Shown: positions 9,075-17,286 of the stretch, in pieces | Layout: each line of letters starts with the position of its first letter | Position numbering within the stretch: position 1 is the first letter of the stretch | Source: an uncultured Agromyces sp. | Lineage (GTDB): Bacteria > Actinomycetota > Actinomycetes > Actinomycetales > Microbacteriaceae | Length of the DNA: 64,000 bases | Direction: 5' to 3' | NCBI GenBank assembly: GCA_913053875.1 | Contig: CAJXGN010000004.1 | Span: forward strand, 62,001 to 126,000 | Program-made: the position numbers and the translations under genes | Notes under the pieces: model-generated | Databases searched by the model: none | What the model was told of the DNA's origin: nothing | Seen by the model: only the letters and a program-made list of their open reading frames with translations

Positions 9075-10109
9075 ATGTCGCACACGCACCACGCGCCGCC
9101 CACCGGCGCCCCCGGCCCGGCGCGCGGCCTCGCCGGTCGCCGCGCCGTCGGCGCGGGCATCGCGGCCGCGATCCTCGCCGGGCTGATCGCGGTACGCGTG
9201 ACGACGTCGCAGGGCGAGTTCGACCTGCCCGACGCCACGCAGGACTTCGTCACGCTCTCGGCGAGTGTGCTCATCGAGAGCCTGCCGTTCGTGTTCCTCG
9301 GCATCGGCCTGTCGATCGCGGTGCGGCTGTGGCTGCCCGAGGACTTCCTGGTGCGCCGCCTGCCGCGCCACCCCGGCATCCGTCGCGCGGTCGTCTCACT
9401 GCTCGGCGTGCTGCTGCCCGTGTGCGAGTGCGGCAACGTGCCGCTCGCCCGCGGGCTCATCGTGCGGGGGCTCTCGGTCGGCGAGGCGATGACGTTCCTG
9501 CTCGCCGCGCCGATCCTGAACCCCGTCACCATCATCACGACGTACCAGGCGTTCGGCTGGGACGACGGCATCCTCGCCGCGCGCATCGCGGGCGGCTTCG
9601 TCATCGCGAACCTGGTCGGCTGGGTGTTCAGCCGTCACCCGCAGCCGATGTCGCTGCTGACGCCGAAGTTCCAGGCGGCCTGCGCGCACGAGCACGCCGA
9701 AGGCGGCCGGAAGTCGCGGCGCGCGGCGAAGATGTTCGCCGAGGAGACCGCGGCCATGCTGCCCGCGCTCGTCGTGGGCTCGGCGATCGCCGGCCTCATC
9801 CAGGTCGCCGTCTCGCGCGACCTGCTCGTGACGCTCGGCCAGAACCCGGTGCTCTCGGTGTTCGCGCTCATGGTGCTCGCGTTCGTGGTGTCGATCTGCT
9901 CGAACGTCGACGCGTTCTTCGCACTGGCGCTCGGCTCGACCTTCATGCCGGGTGCGATCGTCGCGTTCCTCGTCTTCGGCCCCATGATCGACATCAAGAT
10001 GCTCGCGTTGCTGCGCACGACCTTCACGACCCGCACATTGGTGCAGCTCACCGCGATCGTCGCCCTGGCGAGTGCGGCGCTGGGATTGGCGGTCAACGTT
10101 GTGGCCTAG
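9075..10109 (+). CDS. CECG-motif permease (DUF318/ArsP-like, SO_0444 type)
   Basis: Polytopic membrane permease of 344 aa with about 8 helices. The family signature LLPVCECGNVPLARGLIVRG is followed by LLAAPILNPVTIITTY, and a second repeat has SICSNVDAFFALALGS. These Cys-containing permeases are linked to heavy-metal or metalloid export in some bacteria; the substrate here is unproven. The cytoplasmic loop around residue 195-215 has a short CAHEHAEGG metal-ligand-like patch. ATG at 9075 has no clear Shine-Dalgarno; TACGCT lies 9 nt upstream. It heads a tightly overlapping three-gene operon. Confidence 0.88.
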   Translation: MSHTHHAPPTGAPGPARGLAGRRAVGAGIAAAILAGLIAVRVTTSQGEFDLPDATQDFVTLSASVLIESLPFVFLGIGLSIAVRLWLPEDFLVRRLPRHPGIRRAVVSLLGVLLPVCECGNVPLARGLIVRGLSVGEAMTFLLAAPILNPVTIITTYQAFGWDDGILAARIAGGFVIANLVGWVFSRHPQPMSLLTPKFQAACAHEHAEGGRKSRRAAKMFAEETAAMLPALVVGSAIAGLIQVAVSRDLLVTLGQNPVLSVFALMVLAFVVSICSNVDAFFALALGSTFMPGAIVAFLVFGPMIDIKMLALLRTTFTTRTLVQLTAIVALASAALGLAVNVVA

Positions 10110-10896
10110 GTTCCTCGAGCGGTGGAAGGGCATCGCGCTCACGCTCATCGGCGTCGTCGCGACGCTGTGGCTCGCGTTCAGCGGCCAGCTCGGCCTGTAC
10201 ATCCACCCGCGCTACTTCCTCTTCACGACGATCATGGCGGTGATCGGCGGGGCGCTCGCGATCGTCGCGATGCTCCTGCTGCCGGCGAGCGGCGCGGACG
10301 AGGCCGACCACGAGCACGAGCACGAGGGCGAGAGCGAAGCGGATGCCTCGCAGCGGCGCCGCCGGCCCCGCGGCCGTCGGCGGGCGCTCGCGGGAGCGTG
10401 GGCGACCGTGGCGATCCTCGTCGGGGCGGGCATCGCCCTGCTCGCGCTGCCACCGGCGACCCTCAGCGCGGCGACCGCGGTGCAGCGCGACGTCGAGCGC
10501 ACGACCTCCGACCTCGCGAACGAGTCGCCGCTGCTCGTCGGCACCGACCCGTCGGAGTTCACGTTCCGCGACTGGGCGCTCGTGGTGCGCCAGGGTGGCG
10601 CGGCCGCCGAGCTCACCACGACCGACGTGTCGCTCGTCGGCTTCGTCATGCCGGCGCCCGACGACCCGGACGACACGTTCGTGCTGGCGCGCTTCACCAT
10701 CACCTGCTGCGCGGTCGACGCCCAGCCGATCGGCGTGCCCGTGCACCTGCCCGACTGGCGCGAGCGGTTCTCGCCCGACGACTGGGTCGACGCGACGGGC
10801 CGCTTCGGCGCCGACCCGGCCGGCGGCGAGGGCCTCGTGCTGCTGCCGACCTCGCTGGAGGTCACCGACCAGCCGAGCGAGCCGTATGTCTACTGA
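10099..10896 (+). CDS. TIGR03943-family membrane protein, permease partner
   Basis: 265 aa protein with N-terminal helices (ALTLIGVVATLWLAFSGQ and MAVIGGALAIVAMLLL), a His/Glu-rich loop DHEHEHEGE near residue 68, another helix, then an extracellular-side domain ending in FTITCCAVDAQPIGVPVH with the vicinal Cys pair typical of the family. TIGR03943 proteins are usually encoded right after a CECG permease, as here. TTG at 10099 overlaps the permease stop by 11 nt; a GTG at 10072 in the same frame is the alternative. Probably works with the permease in metal handling (inference). Confidence 0.8.
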   Translation: MWPRFLERWKGIALTLIGVVATLWLAFSGQLGLYIHPRYFLFTTIMAVIGGALAIVAMLLLPASGADEADHEHEHEGESEADASQRRRRPRGRRRALAGAWATVAILVGAGIALLALPPATLSAATAVQRDVERTTSDLANESPLLVGTDPSEFTFRDWALVVRQGGAAAELTTTDVSLVGFVMPAPDDPDDTFVLARFTITCCAVDAQPIGVPVHLPDWRERFSPDDWVDATGRFGADPAGGEGLVLLPTSLEVTDQPSEPYVY

Positions 10897-12289
10897 CGCT
10901 GCCGCCTTCCGCCGCGCGCTCGCCGGCACGCTCGTCGTGCTCGGCGCCGCCGGCCTGGCACTCGCGGTGACGAGCGTGCTGCAGGGGCCCAAGCTGACCA
11001 CCGCGGCGGTCGACCCGATCGCGGCGACCGAGCTCACCGGCCAGCGGGTCGTGCTCGAGCTCAATCAACCGATCGAGCGGGTGGACGGCGACCTCGCGGT
11101 CGAGCCCGACCTCGACGCGACGCTCTCGTTCGACGACGACCTGCTCGTCGTCGAGTTCGCCGACCCGCTGCCGTACGCCACCGAGGTGTCGGTGTCGATC
11201 GACGGCGTTGTCGGCACCTCGCAGCCGAACGCCGGCACCATCTCGCACCGGTTCACCACCGCCGACGCCGACCTGCTCACCCTCGTACGGAACAGCCCGG
11301 CCGGCGAGCCCGACCAGCTGGTGCGCACGAGCGTCGGCGACCCGACGACCCGCGAGGTGCTGCTCGAGGCCCCGGTGCTGGAGCAGTTCGCGCGCGCCGG
11401 CGACGTGATCGCCGCGACCGCGGTGGAGGACGACGGTACGAACTCGCTGTGGCTCGCCGTCGACGGCGCCGACGACGAACCGGCGCCGGTGACGCTGCCG
11501 ACCGCGGGCGTGGTGCGCTCGCTCGGCGCGTCCACGACGCATCCGCTCATCGCCTTCACCCTCGACTCGGGCACCCGCACCGCCGAGGGCGCCGACGACG
11601 CGTACCGCAGCGCGCTCTTCGCGATCGACGTGTCGGGCGGTGCCGTCGAGGCCGTGCCGGTCACGGGCCCGTCGGGCGAGGTGCTGCAGGCGACCGAGTG
11701 GTGGTTCGTGCCCGGCACCGCCTCGCTCGTGGTGCAGGACTTCGACGGCGCCCTGCTGCTCGTCGACCCGCTGACCGGGGCGGCGCCCGTCGCCCTCGGC
11801 GCGCACGACGAGCTGCGCGGGGTGCTCCCCGGCTCGCGCACGGTCGTCGCGGCCGACCCCGACGGCGGCACGCTCATCGACCTCGAGACCGGCGAGAGCG
11901 CCCCGAACGACCTGCCCGTGGCCGACCTGCCCGACGGGGCCTACCCGGGCCGCGTGGTGCAGCTCGACGCCGACGGCGCGTACCTCATGCAGGTGCTGCT
12001 GCCGACCGTCGCAGACGACGGAACGACCCGCGCCACGACCCTCGTCATCCGCGTCGACGACACCGGCACGTCGGTGCTGTACTCGACCGACGAGTCGAGC
12101 CGGCTGCTGGACTTCTGCGTCTCGCCGAACGGGCGGCTGCTCGCGACCGAGACGGCCCAGGCGGATGCCGCGTCGGACCGCTACCCGAACCTGCCCTCCT
12201 CGGTCGATCGCCTCACGACCGTGGTCGACGTCGCGACCGGCGAACTCGTGCTCACCCAGGCCGGCGGGTCCTCGGACTGGTGCCGCTGA
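10886..12289 (+). CDS. Membrane-anchored protein with Ig-like domain and beta-propeller-like repeats
   Basis: 467 aa. A single N-terminal membrane segment (about 14-32, GTLVVLGAAGLALAVTSVL) leads to an SbsA-like Ig domain (about 50-130, with LPYATEVSVSIDG), then blade-like repeats such as DFDGALLLVDPLTG and LIDLETGES that look like a beta-propeller. The ATG at 10886 overlaps the previous stop by 11 nt, so it is the third gene of the permease operon. Likely an extracytoplasmic sensor or scaffold; no enzyme motif seen. Function unknown. Confidence 0.7.
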   Translation: MSTDAAAFRRALAGTLVVLGAAGLALAVTSVLQGPKLTTAAVDPIAATELTGQRVVLELNQPIERVDGDLAVEPDLDATLSFDDDLLVVEFADPLPYATEVSVSIDGVVGTSQPNAGTISHRFTTADADLLTLVRNSPAGEPDQLVRTSVGDPTTREVLLEAPVLEQFARAGDVIAATAVEDDGTNSLWLAVDGADDEPAPVTLPTAGVVRSLGASTTHPLIAFTLDSGTRTAEGADDAYRSALFAIDVSGGAVEAVPVTGPSGEVLQATEWWFVPGTASLVVQDFDGALLLVDPLTGAAPVALGAHDELRGVLPGSRTVVAADPDGGTLIDLETGESAPNDLPVADLPDGAYPGRVVQLDADGAYLMQVLLPTVADDGTTRATTLVIRVDDTGTSVLYSTDESSRLLDFCVSPNGRLLATETAQADAASDRYPNLPSSVDRLTTVVDVATGELVLTQAGGSSDWCR

Positions 12290-12362
12290 CGCGAGTTCCG
12301 CGCTAGCCTGCACCCACCCGTACGTCACCACCCGTTCACCCGAAGCAGCGAGGCTTCCGCAC

Positions 12363-13703
12363 ATGACCCAGCCCCCGGTCCTCCCCCCGAACGACACGGC
12401 CACCGCCGAGCCCGGCGCCGAACAGGCGGGCCGCCCGCGCGGCGCGCTGTCCTGGGCGCTGTGGGACTGGGGCTCCGCGGCGTTCAACGCGGTCGTCACG
12501 ACATTCGTGTTCACGGTCTACATCACGAGCTCGAGCTTCGGCGAGGCCGGCACGGTCGAGGCGCAGCTCGGATGGGCGCTCGCGGCCGCGGGCCTGCTGA
12601 TCGCGGTGCTCGCCCCCGTGATGGGCCAGCGCTCCGACAACCGCGGGCGCCGCAAGCTCTGGCTCGGCGTGAACACGTACATCGTGGTGGTGCTCACCGC
12701 CGCGATGTTCTTCGTGCAGCCGGCCCCCGAGTACCTGCTGCTCGGCCTCGTGCTGCTCGCCGCCGGCAACGTGTTCTTCGAGTTCGCGGGCGTCAACTAC
12801 AACGCCATGCTGAACCAGGTCTCGACCCCGGCCTCGATCGGCCGCGTGAGCGGATTCGGCTGGGGCATGGGCTACGTGGGCGGCATCGTGCTGCTGCTCA
12901 TCGTGTACTTCGGCTTCATCTCCCCCGAGGTGGGCCTGTTCGGTGTGACCGGCGAGAACGGCATGGACATCCGGATCACGGTGCTCGTCTCGGCGGTCTG
13001 GTTCGCCGTGTTCGCCCTGCCCGTGCTGCTGCGCGTGCCCGAGTTCCGCCCGCCGGCCTCCGCCGCGCGCGAGCGCATCGGGTTCTTCGCCTCGTACGGT
13101 CGCCTCGTCCGCGACATCGCACGCCTCTGGCGCGAGCGCCGCAACGTGGTGTGGTTCCTGCTGGCCAGCGCGGTCTTCCGCGACGGGCTCGCGGGCGTGT
13201 TCACGTTCGGCGGCGTGCTGGCCGCATCCGTCTTCGGGTTCTCGGCCGGCGAGGTCATCATCTTCGCGATCGTCGCGAACGTCACGGCCGGCGCGTCGAC
13301 GATCGCGGTCGGGGTGCTCGACGACCGGCTCGGCGCGAAGCCCGTGATCATCACGGCGCTCGCCGGCCTCGTGGCATCCGGCCTCATCGTGTTCTTCCTC
13401 CACGACGGCGGCGAGCTCGTCTTCTGGACCGCGGGGCTCGCGCTCACGCTCTTCGTCGGGCCCGCGCAGTCGGCGAGCCGCACCTTCCTGGCCCGCATCA
13501 TCCCTGCCGGCCGCGAGGGCGAGGTCTTCGGGCTGTACGCGACCACCGGGCGGGCCGTGAGCTTCCTCGCGCCGACCATGTTCGCGCTGTTCGTCACGAT
13601 CGGCGGGGAGCCCTACTTCGGCATCCTGGGCATCGTGCTCGTGCTCGCCGTGGGCCTCGCGCTGCTCATCCCGGTGAAGGCGGAGGCGAAGGCGCTCGAC
13701 TGA
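12363..13703 (+). CDS. UMF1-type MFS transporter (Atg22-like)
   Basis: 446 aa permease with about 12 helices. The N-terminus LSWALWDWGSAAFNAVVTTFV is diagnostic of the UMF1/Atg22 branch of the MFS, which in fungi effluxes amino acids from vacuoles. The loop GQRSDNRGRRKLWLG matches MFS motif A. Substrate unknown. ATG at 12363 lies 73 nt after the previous gene; a strong palindromic hairpin follows the stop. Contains a conventional Glu/Lys-rich C-terminal tail. Confidence 0.87.
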   Translation: MTQPPVLPPNDTATAEPGAEQAGRPRGALSWALWDWGSAAFNAVVTTFVFTVYITSSSFGEAGTVEAQLGWALAAAGLLIAVLAPVMGQRSDNRGRRKLWLGVNTYIVVVLTAAMFFVQPAPEYLLLGLVLLAAGNVFFEFAGVNYNAMLNQVSTPASIGRVSGFGWGMGYVGGIVLLLIVYFGFISPEVGLFGVTGENGMDIRITVLVSAVWFAVFALPVLLRVPEFRPPASAARERIGFFASYGRLVRDIARLWRERRNVVWFLLASAVFRDGLAGVFTFGGVLAASVFGFSAGEVIIFAIVANVTAGASTIAVGVLDDRLGAKPVIITALAGLVASGLIVFFLHDGGELVFWTAGLALTLFVGPAQSASRTFLARIIPAGREGEVFGLYATTGRAVSFLAPTMFALFVTIGGEPYFGILGIVLVLAVGLALLIPVKAEAKALD

Positions 13704-13730
13704 GCCGACGCGGCACGTGCCGCGTCGGCT
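13703..13730 (+). terminator. 28-bp perfect palindrome after the UMF1 transporter gene
   Basis: Arms 13703-13716 and 13717-13730 are exact complements, beginning in the TGA stop codon. No T-run follows, as is common in high-GC actinobacteria. Confidence 0.75.
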
Positions 13731-13836
13731 CGCGTCAGCACAGGTGGCACGGATGGGGGGTTCCGCTTCGGTACTGTGAACATCCACGATCCTTCCGCGG
13801 CACCGCCGCAACGAACGAGAGGGCGGCGGTCACCTC

Positions 13837-14394
13837 GTGACGACGAAAGAGCTCGACGACCGGCGCAAGCAGCGCCGTCGCATCCGCACGGTCGGGTACC
13901 TGGGCGTCATCGCCGCGTGGGCCTTCTCCGTGGGCATGGGCGTGCTGCTCGAGCCGCCCGAGTGGGTGCGCATCCCCGCGCTGTTCGTGCACCTCATGTC
14001 GTTGGTCGTCGGCCTCGGCGCCGTGGTCATGGTCGAGTGGCACGGGCTGCTCTGGGCGACCGGATGGAGCACCGTGCGCGAGGTCGTGCAGGCCGACAAG
14101 ACGCTCATCCTCCCGATCTGGGCGGGGCTCGCCGGGCTGCTGGCGAGCGGTGCGCTGCTCGAGCCGTCGCTCGATTCGCCCCTGACGGTGATCAAGCTCG
14201 GCTGCGTGCTCGTGCTCTCGCTGAACGGCGTCGCCCTCACGCGATGGACGTGGGAACTCGGGCGGCTGCCCGCGAAGGCCTCGTTCCACTCGCTCCCGTT
14301 CCGGTTGCGCGCGTGGTTCATCGGCAGCGGCATCGCCTCGCAGCTGGCGTGGTGGACTGCGGTGTTCATCGGGATGTGGAACTCCACCGCCTGA
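13837..14394 (+). CDS. Four-helix integral membrane protein, unknown function
   Basis: 185 aa. A basic N-terminus (DDRRKQRRRIR) is followed by hydrophobic segments near residues 19-38, 46-66, 90-110 and 120-137 and another near 155-180. The segment MVEWHGLLWATG and the overall layout resemble small actinobacterial membrane proteins without assigned function. GTG start with GAGAGGGCGGCGG upstream; TACTGT at 13772-13777 may be a -10. No domain recognised. Confidence 0.75.
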   Translation: MTTKELDDRRKQRRRIRTVGYLGVIAAWAFSVGMGVLLEPPEWVRIPALFVHLMSLVVGLGAVVMVEWHGLLWATGWSTVREVVQADKTLILPIWAGLAGLLASGALLEPSLDSPLTVIKLGCVLVLSLNGVALTRWTWELGRLPAKASFHSLPFRLRAWFIGSGIASQLAWWTAVFIGMWNSTA

Positions 14395-14470
14395 ACGCGG
14401 GCCGTGCGCCGCCAGACCTGAGAATCCGTCGGGAGCGGCTGGGAACCCCCCGAGACGGGGTGCATTCCCT

Positions 14471-14500
14471 TTGAGCCATGGGCCGGGCTGCCGATATGCT
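14471..14500 (+). promoter_or_regulatory. Candidate promoter of the VWA gene
   Basis: TTGAGC (14471-14476), 18 nt, TATGCT (14495-14500). An imperfect GGGAA/TTCCC hairpin (14430-14470) just upstream may terminate the preceding gene. Confidence 0.5.
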
Positions 14501-14539
14501 CGCCTTCAACCCCTGCCGACCCTTCGCGAGGACCCCCCG

Positions 14540-14611
14540 ATGCCCTCTGGCGAGACCCCCGTCCAGCACGCCGCCGCACCTGCGCCCCGGCGCTCCGAGG
14601 TGCGCGCGTGA
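14540..14611 (+). CDS. Possible 23-residue upstream ORF coupled to the VWA gene
   Basis: ATG at 14540 with GAGGA 7 nt upstream; the ORF ends with TGA at 14609-14611, overlapping the GTG start of the next gene as GTGA. The peptide is Ala/Pro-rich and featureless. It could couple translation of the VWA gene; it may also be chance. Confidence 0.3.
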   Translation: MPSGETPVQHAAAPAPRRSEVRA

Positions 14612-16506
14612 GCGGGTCCGTTCCCACGCGGCGCGGGTCGCGCCGCGAGCAGCGCGAGGCCGCGCGTCGTCGGCGTCGGCGGACGACGGTCATCATCGCG
14701 GGCGGCGTCGTGGCGCTCCTGCTGATCGGCGGCGGCACGCTCGCGGCCGTGAACCTCTTCGGCGGCGGCTCGGGTGACGCCGGCGAGCCGCAGGTCGCGG
14801 CCGACCCGGTCACCTTCCCGCAGGACGAGCCGGCGGCCGCCGACGGCGCCGGACCCTGCACGACCCTCAACGTGCTCTCCTCGTTCGAGAACGCCGAGAT
14901 GGTGCAGGAGCTCGCCAACGGCTACAACGCCCAGCCGCGCGACGTCGAGGGGGCGTGCGTCGACGTGGTCGCCACGAAGGACAAGTCCGGCATCTCCGCA
15001 GAGGATGCCGCTGAGGGCTTCCCCGACCTCACCGACGCCGAGCGGCCCGCCGTGTGGATTCCCGATGCGGCATCCTGGCTGTCGGTGGCGCGCGACGCGG
15101 GCGCCGGCGACATCGTGCCCGAGTCCGGCACGACCGTCGGGGCATCCGACATCGTGCTCGCCATGCCCGAGCCGCTCGCCGACGCCATCGGCTGGGACGA
15201 GGACGCGCCCACGTGGGACGAGGTCTTCACGGCGTCCGAGGACGTGCAGCTCTGGGCCGACCTGGGCCACCCCGAGTGGGGCGGGTTCCAGCTCGGCAAG
15301 ACGAGCCCGGTCGTCGCCAGCTCCGGCGAGGCCTCGATGCTCGTCTCCTACGGCAGCGCGTCGGGCTCGGTCGCCGACCTGTCCGTCGCCGAGGTCGAGG
15401 ACGAGGCCGTCACCCAGACCGTTCGCGAGCACGAGCTCGCCGTCAGCCACTACATGGCGACGCCCGAGCACTTCCTCTGGCACGCACGTCAGGCCGAGGC
15501 GCGCGGCGGCTCGGCCGCGGAGTTCCTCTCGGCGGTCATCGTCGACGAGAAGTCGGTGTGGGACTACAACCGCGGCATCGTCAGCCGCGACGGCGTCACC
15601 CGCGTCGAGGACGAGCCGCCCGCCGAGAAGCTCGTCGCGATCTACCCGACCGACGGCTTCTACGTCGCCGACAACCCCGCCGTCGTGCTCACCGGCCCCT
15701 GGGTCTCGGAGGCGCAGCAGGCCGCCGCCGCCGACTTCATCCGCTACGCGGGCACCGAGCAGGGCCAGCAGATCGTGCGCGACTACGGCTACCGCGACCT
15801 GAACGGCGTGCTGAGCGACGAGGTCGCCGAGGTCGGCAACCTCGAGCCGGCACCCGTGGGCGTGCTGCCGTTCCCCGGGCAGGACGTCATCGTCGCGGTG
15901 CACGAGGCGTTCCCCGACGTGCGCAAGCGCGCGAACGTGCTCTTCCTCATCGACGTCTCGGGCTCGATGGACGACGTGCTCGAGAGCGGCCAGACACGCC
16001 TCGAGGGCGCGAAGGATGCGATCACGCTCGCGCTCGACCACTTCGCGGCAGGCGACGACGTCGGCCTCGCCGCGTTCTCGTCGGGCGGTGACGGCGTCAT
16101 GATCCCCGGCCTCGTGAGCCCCGTGCAGGACATCGGCGACTCACGCGAGGAGTTCCTCGCAGCGCTCGACGGGCTCGAGGCCGTGGCGTACACGCCCTTG
16201 TACGAGGCCGTCGACACGTTCTCCCGCGACCAGTCGCAGGCGTACGACCCGTCACGCATCAACGCGATCGTGCTGCTGAGCGACGGCACGAACAACACGG
16301 CGGTGCCGACGACGACCGAGGACGAGATGCTGGCCACGCTCGACGAGGTCTCGCACACCCTGCTCGTCTTCACGCTCGCGTACGGTGCCGACGCCGACGT
16401 CGAGGCGCTCCAGGCGATCTCCGGCGCGACCGGCGCGCACTACTACGACGCGACCGACCCACTCGAGGTGGAAGACGTGCTGGGCGACCTGGTCACGAGC
16501 TTCTGA
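14608..16506 (+). CDS. Secreted/anchored substrate-binding protein fused to a VWA domain
   Basis: 632 aa. An Arg-rich N-terminus and one membrane helix (about 27-50) precede a periplasmic-binding-protein-like domain (about 80-430, beginning CTTLNVLSSFENAEMVQELA) and a C-terminal von Willebrand A domain (about 445-630). The MIDAS residues are intact: DVSGSMD, the TPLYEAV threonine and LLSDGTNN. The architecture places a ligand-capturing domain and a metal-dependent adhesion domain on the cell surface. GTG at 14608 has GAGG 7 nt upstream. No transporter permease lies nearby, so classic ABC import is unlikely. Function is inferred from domains only. Confidence 0.88.
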   Translation: MSGSVPTRRGSRREQREAARRRRRRTTVIIAGGVVALLLIGGGTLAAVNLFGGGSGDAGEPQVAADPVTFPQDEPAAADGAGPCTTLNVLSSFENAEMVQELANGYNAQPRDVEGACVDVVATKDKSGISAEDAAEGFPDLTDAERPAVWIPDAASWLSVARDAGAGDIVPESGTTVGASDIVLAMPEPLADAIGWDEDAPTWDEVFTASEDVQLWADLGHPEWGGFQLGKTSPVVASSGEASMLVSYGSASGSVADLSVAEVEDEAVTQTVREHELAVSHYMATPEHFLWHARQAEARGGSAAEFLSAVIVDEKSVWDYNRGIVSRDGVTRVEDEPPAEKLVAIYPTDGFYVADNPAVVLTGPWVSEAQQAAAADFIRYAGTEQGQQIVRDYGYRDLNGVLSDEVAEVGNLEPAPVGVLPFPGQDVIVAVHEAFPDVRKRANVLFLIDVSGSMDDVLESGQTRLEGAKDAITLALDHFAAGDDVGLAAFSSGGDGVMIPGLVSPVQDIGDSREEFLAALDGLEAVAYTPLYEAVDTFSRDQSQAYDPSRINAIVLLSDGTNNTAVPTTTEDEMLATLDEVSHTLLVFTLAYGADADVEALQAISGATGAHYYDATDPLEVEDVLGDLVTSF

Positions 16507-16545
16507 CCCGTTCCGCCCGTCGCCACGTGGTGGTCGCCCGCAAGC

Positions 16546-16563
16546 GCATGTACAGTGACATGC
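16546..16563 (+). promoter_or_regulatory. Inverted repeat overlapping a -10 before the MarR gene
   Basis: GCATGT-N6-ACATGC is a perfect 6+6 inverted repeat. TACAGT (16551-16556), a good -10, lies inside it and the ATG follows at 16567. This is the layout of an autoregulatory MarR operator. Confidence 0.55.
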
Positions 16564-16566
16564 ATC

Positions 16567-17082
16567 ATGGGCACGACTGACGAGACCGGCGGGCGCGACG
16601 CGGACGCGGTGCGCGCGGTCGAGACGGCGCTCGAGGAGATCCGGCTCCTCGGCGGACGGCGCGGGCGCCCCGAGCACGCCGGCCCGAGGCACGAGCGCGG
16701 CCACGAGGGCCATGGCCGCCGGCACGGCGGCGGCGGCCGCCTCGCCGGGGTCGCACGCGGCCGCGTGCTCGGCGCACTCGCCCGCGCCGACCGCCCGCTC
16801 TCGATCGGCGAGGTCGGCGAGGTCGTGGGCGTCGACCAGCCGCGTGCGAGCCGCCTCGTGCAGGCGCTCGTCGATGCCGGCCTCGCCGAGCGCACGGCCG
16901 ACCCCGCCGACGCCCGGCGCAGCGCGATCGTGGTGAACGACGCCGGTCGCGAGGCACTCGCGAAGGCGCAGGCCGCGCGTCGCGCCGCGATCTCGGAGGC
17001 GCTGCAGGGGTTCGACGAGGACGAGCGCGAGCAGTTCGCCGAGCTGCTCGGGCGGTTCGCTGCGGCCTGGCCGCGCGACTGA
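16567..17082 (+). CDS. MarR-family regulator with His-rich insert
   Basis: 171 aa winged-helix regulator. The wHTH is seen as RPLSIGEVGEVVGVDQPRAS followed by RLVQALVDAGLAERTADPAD with the wing DARRSAIVV. The N-terminal helix is interrupted by a stretch (about residues 38-60) rich in His, Gly and Arg (RHERGHEGHGRRHGG), unusual for the family and suggestive of metal binding. The next operator-like repeat lies directly upstream, so autoregulation is likely. A GTG at 16555 in frame is an alternative start. Targets unknown. Confidence 0.87.
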   Translation: MGTTDETGGRDADAVRAVETALEEIRLLGGRRGRPEHAGPRHERGHEGHGRRHGGGGRLAGVARGRVLGALARADRPLSIGEVGEVVGVDQPRASRLVQALVDAGLAERTADPADARRSAIVVNDAGREALAKAQAARRAAISEALQGFDEDEREQFAELLGRFAAAWPRD

Positions 17083-17113
17083 GCGGCTGGGCTCGCGCGA
17101 CGCGTTGCGGCGA

Positions 17114-17151
17114 GGCATCCGCTCGGCCTTGCTCAGATGAGCACGGATGCC
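17114..17151 (+). terminator. GGCATCCG/CGGATGCC inverted pair after the MarR gene
   Basis: 8-bp arms at 17114-17121 and 17144-17151 with a 22-nt loop, 32 nt after the MarR stop. The heptamer pair is the same as in the hairpin at 9008. Weak as a terminator because of the long loop. Confidence 0.4.
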
Positions 17152-17286
17152 GCCTGAGCTGCGCATCGGTGGGGTTCACGCAGATGTAACTCGACGTCCC
17201 TTCCGGACGACACGGGCCGCGGCCTAGTCTCTCCCACGTTCGGGGGACACGCGTGCCCGCGGACTTCGGAAGCCGGAGGAGCACTG

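Noticed and set aside
14430..14470. Strong rho-independent terminator before the VWA promoter
   Set aside because: The GGGAA/TTCCC pairing is interrupted and short; only mentioned as weak support next to the promoter.
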